Shown piece after piece: positions 1-5,011 of a stretch of DNA of 5,288 nucleotides. Below the pieces are notes generated by a model. The model was not told where the DNA came from. It was given only the letters and a program-made list of their open reading frames with translations, and made no database searches. The position numbers and the translations under genes were made by a program. Position 1 is the first letter of the stretch, and each line of letters opens with the position of its first letter. The DNA comes from CAYUCE01 sp964443275 (GTDB taxonomy: Bacteria; Bipolaricaulota; Bipolaricaulia; CAYUCE01): contig CAYUCE010000084.1 in NCBI GenBank assembly GCA_964443275.1, forward strand, positions 1-5,288, given 5' to 3'.

Positions 1-1
1 T

Positions 2-256
2 AATCTACATGTACATATAATGAAGAAGGATGGGGAAGTTCCCCGTTTTTATGAGGAACTTAAGGAAGAAATCTATAAACAAACCATCAATTTGGGAGGG
101 ACGATAACCGGTGAGCACGGGGTAGGCAGCACCAGAGTTAAAAATTTATCTTTAATGTACGGGCAGAAGGAGATAGAATTGATGCAGGGGATAAAGAAGG
201 TTTTTGACCCCAACGGCATCCTAAATCCCGGCAAAGCGGTGGGAGAAGTTAAATAA
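2..256 (+). CDS. FAD-linked oxidase, GlcD-type, C-terminal end (5' end outside window)
   Basis: This is the C-terminal 84 residues of a flavin-dependent 2-hydroxyacid oxidase/dehydrogenase of the glycolate oxidase GlcD / D-lactate dehydrogenase family (FAD-oxidase C-terminal domain). The ATG at 20 is not the start: the frame is open to the window edge and reads NLHVHIM just before it, which matches the conserved N-L-H-x-x-I segment of the family. Next comes the family hallmark TGEHGVG (about residues 38-44 of the fragment), then a tail ending FDPNGILNPGKAV, typical of GlcD C-termini. The family oxidises glycolate, lactate or related 2-hydroxyacids using FAD; the exact substrate cannot be told from this piece. 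The gene stops with TAA at 254-256, immediately where a toxin-antitoxin remnant begins. A second copy of the same 3' end lies at 707-766 and encodes three further residues (SGG), so the present stop may not be the ancestral one. Confidence 0.9.
   Translation, partial: NLHVHIMKKDGEVPRFYEELKEEIYKQTINLGGTITGEHGVGSTRVKNLSLMYGQKEIELMQGIKKVFDPNGILNPGKAVGEVK
221..254 (+). repeat. Direct repeat, left copy (glcD 3' end)
   Basis: These 34 bases, the last codons of the glcD-like gene (LNPGKAVGEVK plus the first base of the stop), recur without mismatch at 722-755, 501 bp downstream. Allowing one mismatch the match extends left to 216. Weaker similarity (10 of 15 positions by eye) reaches 206. Confidence 0.92.
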
Positions 257-267
257 TCCTCGGTTAA

Positions 268-426
268 AATAAGGGGATTTTGCTTAACGGTCATACTCAA
301 GATAAACGGCCCTTACACATCGTATGTACAACGGCCAGATCAGTGCTTATCATAATTACCGTATATGAACCCAAATCACCAAAGTGGATAAGTCCAACCC
401 AAAGGGGGGATAGTGATGGAATGTAG
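268..426 (+). pseudogene. DUF4258-like toxin, C-terminal remnant
   Basis: Read in frame from 268 to the TAG at 424-426, this stretch encodes about 52 residues with no plausible start codon near its beginning. It contains the C-terminal pattern of DUF4258 proteins, the toxin-like partners of YgiT-type zinc-finger antitoxins: GHTQDKRPLHIV (about 289-324), then VLIIITVYEP (343-372) and PKW (379-387). DUF4258 proteins are usually around 90-100 residues, so roughly the N-terminal half, including the region that would carry the conserved H-x-x-R-M-x-x-R-type segment, is absent. The frame is blocked upstream by TAA at 265-267, right after the end of the glcD-like gene. The remnant's stop lies 11 bases inside the downstream antitoxin gene, the overlapped arrangement expected of a translationally coupled pair. 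I infer it is non-functional as a toxin. The family call rests on recalled motifs, not on a search. Confidence 0.68.
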
Positions 427-640
427 TATTGAAGGGTGTCCTGGAAAATATGAAGAGAAGAAGATTGTGCATACTGTACGTCATCAAGGACAGGTAATTG
501 TTATTGACCATGTTCCAGCAGAGGTTTGTCCAGTGTGTGGAGATGTGCTGTTAAAACCAGAGACGGTCCGCCGGATCGAAACTTTACTTCGAACAGCACC
601 TCGTCCAGAAAGCAAAGTGCCTCTGTATGAATATGCTTAA
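416..640 (+). CDS. YgiT/MqsA-type zinc-finger antitoxin
   Basis: A 74-residue protein with four cysteines arranged as C3-x4-C8 and C38-x2-C41 (CPVCGD), a zinc-binding site like the N-terminal domain of MqsA/YgiT antitoxins. Between them is the beta-rich stretch QVIVIDHVPAEVC, very typical of the YgiT-type zinc-finger domain family, followed by a helix (PETVRRIETLL) and a short strand-like tail ending VPLYEYA. Length is normal for the family; the DNA-binding HTH of full MqsA is absent, as is usual for these short versions. I chose ATG 416 over GTG 413 because the run of six G's at 404-409 then sits 6 bases upstream. These proteins normally neutralise a DUF4258 or similar toxin encoded just upstream; here only the C-terminal half of such a toxin remains, so this is probably an orphan antitoxin left by decay or partial transfer. 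Confidence 0.85.
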   Translation: MECSIEGCPGKYEEKKIVHTVRHQGQVIVIDHVPAEVCPVCGDVLLKPETVRRIETLLRTAPRPESKVPLYEYA

Positions 641-671
641 AGAGTGAGAATTTTTACTTATCTTGTCATTG

Positions 672-716
672 TATTGGTGAGATGGGACTGAAGCAATTTA
701 ACAATGGCCACCAATA
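672..716. repeat. Inverted repeat at right edge of toxin-antitoxin segment
   Basis: TATTGGTG (672-679) is the exact reverse complement of CACCAATA (709-716), with a 29-base loop. An overlapping alternative pairs CATTGT (667-672) with ACAATG (701-706). The right arm falls where similarity to the glcD tail begins. No U-tract follows, so it does not look like a terminator. It may be a leftover boundary or recombination site, or chance. Confidence 0.4.
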
Positions 717-766
717 GCATACTAAATCCCGGCAAAGCGGTGGGAGAAGTTAAATCAGGGGGTTAG
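707..766 (+). pseudogene. Duplicated 3' tail of the glcD-like gene
   Basis: In frame this encodes ATNSILNPGKAVGEVKSGG followed by TAG at 764-766. Residues ILNPGKAVGEVK are identical to the C-terminus of the oxidase that ends at 256, and 34 bases are identical at the DNA level. The preceding residues (ATNS against DPNG) are diverged. The frame is closed by a TGA at 689-691, so no more of the oxidase is present. It could be the original end of the oxidase gene, displaced by arrival of the toxin-antitoxin segment, or a piece of a paralogue. It has no ribosome binding site and is very unlikely to be expressed as a protein. Confidence 0.75.
722..755 (+). repeat. Direct repeat, right copy (glcD 3' end)
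   Basis: Exact 34-base copy of 221-254, offset by 501 bp. After the repeat this copy continues with a TCA codon where the left copy has its TAA stop. Confidence 0.92.
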
Positions 767-775
767 AGCAAGGTG

Positions 776-835
776 ATGAACGTCCGCCTTCTTTTGTATC
801 TTGTTTTATTACTGACTTTGATGGGGGGTCAGTAA
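776..835 (+). CDS. Possible 19-residue hydrophobic small ORF
   Basis: ATG 776 opens a short frame, MNVRLLLYLVLLLTLMGGQ, ending at TAA 833-835. The peptide has a basic residue followed by a leucine-rich stretch, like a single membrane helix or the start of a signal peptide. It begins 10 bases after the stop of the duplicated glcD tail. AAGG (770-773) lies only 2 bases before the ATG, which is too close for a good ribosome binding site. The last two codons before the stop and the stop itself fall in the right arm of an inverted repeat. It may be a microprotein, the remains of a larger gene, or chance; I favour chance or remnant. Confidence 0.2.
   Translation: MNVRLLLYLVLLLTLMGGQ
809..835. repeat. 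Perfect 8-bp inverted repeat upstream of the lacI promoter
   Basis: TTACTGAC (809-816) and GTCAGTAA (828-835) are exact reverse complements separated by 11 bases. Neither strand has a U-tract after the hairpin, so it is not a convincing intrinsic terminator. It sits about 20 bp before the -35 box and could be a regulator site or a weak transcript-end structure. Confidence 0.35.
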
Positions 836-855
836 CCAGCATATACAAATTTTAC

Positions 856-884
856 TTGACAAATTAAACTTTTTGTATTACCTT
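856..884 (+). promoter_or_regulatory. Sigma-70-type promoter of the sugar operon
   Basis: A perfect -35 box TTGACA (856-861) is followed after 17 bp by TACCTT (879-884), which keeps the three most conserved -10 positions (T1, A2, T6) but not the middle. The surroundings are AT-rich. Transcription would begin near 891, just at the first of three operator-like palindromes, leaving a leader of about 70 nt before the repressor gene. The -35 box is strong evidence; the -10 assignment is less certain. Confidence 0.65.
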
Positions 885-888
885 ATTA

Positions 889-920
889 AATCGATTGCGC
901 AAACGTTTTGGCAAACGTTT
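889..920. promoter_or_regulatory. Triple LacI-family operator array
   Basis: Three 8-bp palindromes with a central CG step, AATCGATT (889-896), AAACGTTT (901-908) and AAACGTTT (913-920), lie exactly 12 bp apart centre to centre. LacI/PurR-family repressors recognise such AAnCGnTT sites, inserting a hinge-helix leucine at the central CG. The flanks of the middle site (GCGCAAACGTTT) also resemble family operators. The array starts at the predicted transcription start and lies directly before the lacI-type gene, so autoregulation and repression of the whole operon are the natural inference. Confidence 0.75.
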
Positions 921-961
921 GGTTAAATTTCGAAGATAGAGGTAAGAATTATCAGAGTAAG

Positions 962-2014
962 ATGGCCACTATGAAAGAGGTAGCAGAAGAGGCGGGAGTT
1001 TCTGTAACTACCGTCTCCCACGTCATAAATAATACCAGGTATGTAAGTCCGGAGTTAACTCAAAAGGTCAATCAAGCTATAGAGAAACTGGATTACCACC
1101 CCAATCCTTTAGGCCGTGGTTTGAGGAAAGGGGAAAGTAACACCATAGCTTTGTTGGTTTCAGATATCGCCAACCCATTTTTCCCTAAAGTCGCTCGAGG
1201 AGTAGAAGATTGCGCGCGTGAGAACGAGTATAACTTAATCCTTTGCAATACTGATGAGGACCCCTCGGAAGAAAAGCTTTACTTATCCTTACTTAAAGCC
1301 AAGCAGATGGATGGTTTTATCGTAGCCCCCACAGTTAACGGGATTGAGTATTTAAATACTTTGGTTGAGGAAGTCCCCCTGGTGCTTATCGATAGGAAAA
1401 TAGATGAGGTAGAGACTGACCAGATATTTTCCGATAATTTTGGAGGAGCTTATCAGGCGGTCAAACATTTAATCGATTTAGGTCATGAAAATATAGGTAT
1501 CATTTTGGAGATCACCGAGATCAGAAGCTTTGCTGACCGGTTGGCAGGCTATAAAAAGGCCCTTCGAGAGAATGAGCTGAAAATTAAGGAGGGTTACATC
1601 AAACAATCTGGATTGGAGCTTGAAGGAGCTTACCAAGTTACTAAGGCTCTTTTAGAAGATCGTCCGGAAATCACCGCCATATTTAGCACTAATAATTTAG
1701 TAACCAGGGGGGTCTTACATTGTTTCAAGGATATGGGGGTCAAATGCCCAGATGATGTGGCTTTGGTGGGTTTTGATGACCCGGATTGGGCAGCTAGCTT
1801 CAATCCTAGCATAACTTCGGTTGCTCAAAAGCCATATGAGATGGGGTATAAAGCAACTGAGATGCTAATAAAGAGAATAAACAGGCAAGAAGCAAAGCCC
1901 AAGCCTCAATTTGTGCAACTGGAGACCATTATCAAAGTGCGGGAGTCCACAGGAGTTTTAGGTAATTTAGCAAGTAGAGGAGTTGGCAGTGGTGATACTG
2001 AAAAATTTACTTAG
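962..2014 (+). CDS. LacI-family transcriptional repressor
   Basis: A 350-residue LacI/GalR-family regulator that probably senses the sugar, or a derivative of it, imported by the genes behind it. The helix-turn-helix is at residues 4-23 (KEVAEEAGVSVTTVSHVIN), followed by the hinge YHPNPLGRGL (45-54) with Leu54 at the position that intercalates into the operator's central CG. The rest is a periplasmic-binding-protein-like effector domain with family landmarks: VSDIANPFFP (67-75), DRKID (144-148), SDNFGGAYQAVKHLIDLGH (157-175), RLAGY (193-197) and FDDPDWA (271-277). I chose ATG 962 because MATMKEVA is the classic family N-terminus. A longer frame from TTG 908 would run through the operators and has no ribosome binding site. 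The site before 962 is also weak (AGAG, about 4 bases away), suggesting low expression. After the usual VREST ending there is an extra tail of about 20 residues. The two hinge glycines (GRG) are a little unusual. Confidence 0.93.
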   Translation: MATMKEVAEEAGVSVTTVSHVINNTRYVSPELTQKVNQAIEKLDYHPNPLGRGLRKGESNTIALLVSDIANPFFPKVARGVEDCARENEYNLILCNTDEDPSEEKLYLSLLKAKQMDGFIVAPTVNGIEYLNTLVEEVPLVLIDRKIDEVETDQIFSDNFGGAYQAVKHLIDLGHENIGIILEITEIRSFADRLAGYKKALRENELKIKEGYIKQSGLELEGAYQVTKALLEDRPEITAIFSTNNLVTRGVLHCFKDMGVKCPDDVALVGFDDPDWAASFNPSITSVAQKPYEMGYKATEMLIKRINRQEAKPKPQFVQLETIIKVRESTGVLGNLASRGVGSGDTEKFT

Positions 2015-2073
2015 CAAAAGTGGAATAAGGTTTCCAAATGTATGTATTTTATTTAGAGGAGTGGGAAGGTCAG

Positions 2074-3030
2074 ATGTTTGAGCTAGATAGATGGAAGAAG
2101 CTTTTAGGAATAAGGGAAATAAATATTCTTTTGGCCTTAATTTTTATATGTATCCTTACTTCCATTTTAAACCCCAGCTTCCTGACCTCATATAATCTTC
2201 AGAGTATAGCTAAGCAAATAGCTATCTTTGGCATAATCGCCGTTGGGGAGACCTTTGTAATTATAACTGCCGGAATTGATCTCTCTCCCGGAGCTTTAAT
2301 TGCTCTAACTTGCGTGCTGGTAGCCTGGTTTATGAAAAACGGCCTCGGCGTGGCGGGAGCTATACCCGCGGTCATAGTAATTACAGTTTTAGTAGGAATT
2401 TGGCATGGTTTTTTTGTTAGTAAACTAAAAGTTCCTCCCTTCGTTATAACTCTGGGCACATTAACCATAGGGCGGGGGGTAGCCGCTGTAGTTACCAAAG
2501 GCTGGCCGGTAGTAAACTTACCTCAAAGCTTTCTGTTTATTGGTCAAGCTAATATTTTTGGGATTCCATTTCCGGCGATAATACTTCTGGTAGTAATTGC
2601 TATAACCATTTTTATCTTGAGATTTACGGTACTTGGTCGGCATATTTATGCGGTAGGTGGAAATCTGGAGGCTGCCCGGCGAGCTGGTGTGCACATTAAT
2701 AGGGTTAGAATCTTTGCCTATTGCACCAGTGCGGTTGCTGCAGGAATAGTTGGCATCATCGTGGCCTCCAGAATATCTGCGGGCAACGCCAATGTAGCTC
2801 AAATGTATGAACTATATGCTATTGCCGGTGCAGTTATAGGTGGAACAAGTCTTTTTGGTGGGGAGGGGACCGTCCTGGGGGCTTTGATCGGGGCAAGTAT
2901 AATTACCGTTATCTGGAATTCATTGGTATTACTTAAGGTATCTGCTTATTGGCACGAAGTTGCTCTCGGTTTAGTTTTAGTAGCCTCGGTTACCTATGAT
3001 ATACTCCGACAACGCCGCCGAGAGAGCTAA
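2074..3030 (+). CDS. Sugar ABC transporter permease, RbsC family (CUT2)
   Basis: A 318-residue inner-membrane permease of the ribose/xylose/fructose class (BPD_transp_2), which would form a homodimeric channel with the ATPase and binding protein encoded next. It is highly hydrophobic, with roughly eight to ten membrane spans. Family landmarks are visible: NPSFLTSYN near the first helix, the conserved GIDLSPGALIAL, then GRHIYAVGGNLEAARRAGV, the cytoplasmic loop that contacts the ATPase, and ELYAIAGAVIGGTSLFGGEGT near the C-terminus. Length matches E. coli RbsC (about 320). The start is ambiguous. ATG 2074 has GGAAGG 4 bases upstream and AGAGGAG further up, and places the first helix as in RbsC. 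ATG 2038 would add 12 residues and has AAGG 7 bases upstream. I prefer 2074, since the added residues are just a readout of the ribosome-binding sequence. It follows the repressor by 59 bp (23 bp with the earlier start), so co-transcription is likely. Confidence 0.93.
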   Translation: MFELDRWKKLLGIREINILLALIFICILTSILNPSFLTSYNLQSIAKQIAIFGIIAVGETFVIITAGIDLSPGALIALTCVLVAWFMKNGLGVAGAIPAVIVITVLVGIWHGFFVSKLKVPPFVITLGTLTIGRGVAAVVTKGWPVVNLPQSFLFIGQANIFGIPFPAIILLVVIAITIFILRFTVLGRHIYAVGGNLEAARRAGVHINRVRIFAYCTSAVAAGIVGIIVASRISAGNANVAQMYELYAIAGAVIGGTSLFGGEGTVLGALIGASIITVIWNSLVLLKVSAYWHEVALGLVLVASVTYDILRQRRRES

Positions 3031-3086
3031 AAACAGGGGGTGATATATGAGGTAGCTCTTTTTCTAAATCTTATTATAATTTTTAA

Positions 3087-3093
3087 AAGGAGG
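3087..3093 (+). promoter_or_regulatory. Strong ribosome binding site of the sugar-binding protein
   Basis: AAGGAGG, a near-complete match to the anti-Shine-Dalgarno core, lies 6 bases before ATG 3100. It decides the start of this gene against the upstream in-frame GTG at 3040. Confidence 0.88.
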
Positions 3094-3099
3094 ATAAAA

Positions 3100-4101
3100 A
3101 TGCGTAAGATTCTAAGTTTGCTTACAGTATTAGGGCTGGTCTTAGTACTAAGTGTGGGAACCATTGGATCTGCACCTGCAGACAGTATAAAAATTGGGGT
3201 TTTAGGAAAATCAGTACATCCATATTGGGCCGTGGTAGAGCAGGGAATGAAGGACGCTGCAAAGCTTTTCCCTGAAGTGGAGGCTACCTTCTACGTTCCT
3301 ACCACAGAGGATATTCAGAAGCAAATTAGTACCTTGGAGTCCTGGATAGCGCAAGATTTCGATGGGATTGCTTTCGCCCCTTCTGATCCTGATGCTGTCA
3401 TATCGGTGATCAAAGACGCCACTGAAAGGGGAATTCCAACTCTTACCATAGACACCGATGCTCCCAAGACGGATAGATTACTTTATATGGGGACGGATAA
3501 CTATACTGCAGGAACTATAGCCGGCGAGAAAATGGCCGAGGTATTGGGTGGGGAGGGCCAGGTGGTAATCCTCACCGGTTCCTTGACCGCTATGAACTCT
3601 CTACAAAGAATCCAAGGATTCAAGGATGCCTTGGAGGGAACGGATATCGAGGTACTAACTACCTTGAATGATCGCGAAGACGCGGCACGCTCTTTGGCTA
3701 ACGCCGAACAGGCTTTAACTACCTATCCAGAACTGGACGCCTTTTTTGGGGTATATGCTTACAATGGTCCGGCAGGGGCAAAAGCCCTTAAAGGAGCGGG
3801 CATAGATCCAGGCGAAATAAAGGTAGTATGCTTTGACACTACCGATGAGCATTTGATGCTTATCGATGAAGGTTACATTCAGGCTACCATGGGTCAAAGG
3901 CAGTACTTCATGGGTTACCATTCCGTAAGCCTCTTCTATTTAATGGCTAAAGAGAATGTGGATAATGTATCAATGCTGCTTCCTCGTACTGAGGATGGAG
4001 ACATCGTTGTCGATACCGGAGTTGACGTAGTTACCAAAGATAAACTCGGATGGTACTGTGAACAGATGGATAAGTGGGGAGTAAAATCCGAATTTTGCTA
4101 G
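3100..4101 (+). CDS. Periplasmic sugar-binding protein of ABC transporter (CUT2)
   Basis: A 333-residue substrate-binding protein of the ribose-binding type (Peripla_BP_4), which captures the sugar and delivers it to the permease. Residues 1 to about 27 are a Sec signal peptide: basic MRK, hydrophobic LSLLTVLGLVLVLSVG, and a likely cut after SAPA. There is no lipobox cysteine, so the mature protein is probably soluble in a periplasm. Family landmarks: IKIGVLGKSVHPYW (30-43), DGIAFAPSDPDAV (88-100), TIDTDAP (116-122), YMGTDNYTAG (129-138), RIQGFKDAL (170-178), CFDTTDE (244-250) and QRQYFMGY (266-273), where sugar-contacting residues usually lie. I chose ATG 3100 because AAGGAGG (3087-3093) stands 6 bases before it and the signal peptide begins there; a frame from GTG 3040 adds residues unlike a leader. 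This is the strongest ribosome binding site in the window, as expected for the most abundant component. The protein ends in cysteine (Cys333), with Cys320 nearby. Confidence 0.94.
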   Translation: MRKILSLLTVLGLVLVLSVGTIGSAPADSIKIGVLGKSVHPYWAVVEQGMKDAAKLFPEVEATFYVPTTEDIQKQISTLESWIAQDFDGIAFAPSDPDAVISVIKDATERGIPTLTIDTDAPKTDRLLYMGTDNYTAGTIAGEKMAEVLGGEGQVVILTGSLTAMNSLQRIQGFKDALEGTDIEVLTTLNDREDAARSLANAEQALTTYPELDAFFGVYAYNGPAGAKALKGAGIDPGEIKVVCFDTTDEHLMLIDEGYIQATMGQRQYFMGYHSVSLFYLMAKENVDNVSMLLPRTEDGDIVVDTGVDVVTKDKLGWYCEQMDKWGVKSEFC

Positions 4102-4135
4102 TAAATTCGGGTCGATATTACAGAGGGTAATCGGA

Positions 4136-4173
4136 AGGGACCTCCCCGGGAATTTATTCTTGGGGAGGTCTCT
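4136..4173 (+). promoter_or_regulatory. Long intercistronic hairpin without U-tract
   Basis: AGGGACCTCCCC (4136-4147) pairs with GGGGAGGTCTCT (4162-4173) over 12 positions with one G-U. The pairing continues inward through 4148-4152 with 4157-4161 (two further G-U pairs), leaving a TTTA loop, for a 17-bp stem. The sequence after it (AAATACAAGG) has no U-run, so complete intrinsic termination is unlikely. It lies between the binding-protein stop and the ATPase ribosome binding site. In sugar ABC operons such structures commonly protect the upstream message from 3' decay or cause partial termination, giving more binding protein than ATPase; that role here is inferred. Confidence 0.72.
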
Positions 4174-4190
4174 AAATACAAGGTGATACT

Positions 4191-4961
4191 ATGGGGCAAG
4201 AAGAGCAACCACTAGTGGAAATGAGAAATATATCCAAAAGCTTCGGGGCGGTGAAAGCCGTAGATAAGGTTAATCTCAAGCTCTTTTCCAACGAGATTCT
4301 TGGTTTGGTCGGTGACAATGGAGCCGGGAAATCAACCCTTATGAAAATATTAGCCGGTACCTACACCGCTGATGAGGGGGAGGTTTTTATTGAAGGTAAA
4401 AGAGCGCATATTACAAGTCCAGAAGATGCTAAAAAATATGGGATCGAGATGATGTACCAGGATCTTTCTTTGGCTGATAACCTCGATGTAGCTGGAAACA
4501 TTTTTTTGGGAAGGGAACCTCAAAAGGAATTTCTCAGAGGCTTGATAAAAGTGATGGACAAAAAGCAAATGGAGAGAAAATCAATGGAAGCTCTGGATCA
4601 AGTAGGTATAAAAATCGGAACGGTTAACAGAAAGGTGGAGTTTCTCTCCGGGGGGCAGCGTCAGACGGTGGCTGTAGGACGAGCAATTCTTGCTAATGCT
4701 AAAGCCATTATTATGGATGAGCCTACCTCGGCTTTGGGAGTCCAGGAAACAAAGGAAGTTCTTGGCTTAATGAAACAGCTTCGGGCCCAGGGAATTTCTA
4801 TCATAATGATCAGCCACCGGATGGAGGATGTATTTGCGGTGGGCGATAGAGTAGTGGTTTTACGGGACGGGAAGAAGGCGGGGGAAAGAAAAATTGGGGA
4901 AACTGAGATGGATGAAGTGCGAATGATGATAATCGGGGCCAAGCTAGGCGAAAAAGTTTAG
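4191..4961 (+). CDS. Sugar ABC transporter ATP-binding protein, single-domain (FrcA-like)
   Basis: A 256-residue ABC ATPase that would dimerise on the cytoplasmic face of the permease and power sugar import. All nucleotide-binding motifs are present: Walker A GDNGAGKS (41-48), Q-loop glutamine 90 (YQD), signature LSGGQ (152-156), Walker B AIIMDE (172-177), D-loop SALG (180-183) and the switch histidine 209 (ISHR). The N-terminal LVEMRNISKSFGAVKAVDKVNL is typical of the CUT2 sugar family. Most members of that family, such as RbsA, XylG and AraG, carry two fused ATPase domains of about 500 residues. This one has a single complete domain and stops cleanly, like the fructose transporter ATPase FrcA, so it is not a truncation. 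ATG 4191 is supported by AAGGTGAT (4180-4187), about 5 bases upstream. The preceding 89 bp hold a strong hairpin that may lower its expression relative to the binding protein. Confidence 0.94.
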   Translation: MGQEEQPLVEMRNISKSFGAVKAVDKVNLKLFSNEILGLVGDNGAGKSTLMKILAGTYTADEGEVFIEGKRAHITSPEDAKKYGIEMMYQDLSLADNLDVAGNIFLGREPQKEFLRGLIKVMDKKQMERKSMEALDQVGIKIGTVNRKVEFLSGGQRQTVAVGRAILANAKAIIMDEPTSALGVQETKEVLGLMKQLRAQGISIIMISHRMEDVFAVGDRVVVLRDGKKAGERKIGETEMDEVRMMIIGAKLGEKV

Positions 4962-5011
4962 CTGACCACTTCATCTTTGCTTTAATACGCAAATTTTTAT
5001 CTAAGCTATCC

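Larger units (their letters stand above)
255..721. other. Segment between glcD-tail repeats carrying a toxin-antitoxin remnant
   Basis: The DNA between the two copies of the glcD 3' end holds a 5'-truncated DUF4258-type toxin gene, an intact YgiT-type antitoxin gene and about 80 bp of non-coding sequence with a small inverted repeat at its right edge. No transposase, integrase or terminal inverted repeats are visible. I infer that this segment was acquired by, or rearranged into, the 3' end of the oxidase gene, because the unit is bounded on both sides by the same host-gene sequence. A misassembly across a short repeat is an alternative. Confidence 0.5.

Noticed and set aside
73..300. Minus-strand open frame opposite the oxidase C-terminus
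   Set aside because: It is the reverse complement of the conserved GEHGVG/NPGKAV coding region and of the toxin remnant; no independent support.
908..961. Longer N-terminus for the LacI-type protein starting at TTG 908
   Set aside because: It would translate through the operator palindromes, has no ribosome binding site, and adds residues before MATMKEVA, the standard LacI-family N-terminus.
2199..2802. Two minus-strand open frames opposite the permease gene
   Set aside because: They lie wholly within a clearly recognisable permease gene on the other strand and show no family motifs; they are antisense shadows.
3075..3080. Perfect TATAAT as an internal promoter for the binding-protein gene
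   Set aside because: No -35-like hexamer lies 16-18 bp upstream, and the transcript would start inside the ribosome binding site of the next gene. An AT-rich coincidence is more likely.
3040..3099. Longer N-terminus for the binding protein from GTG 3040
   Set aside because: The added residues destroy the signal-peptide layout, while ATG 3100 has an ideal AAGGAGG site 6 bases upstream.
4136..4173. The hairpin as a complete Rho-independent terminator
   Set aside because: No U-tract follows the stem, and the ATPase gene in the same direction needs read-through.
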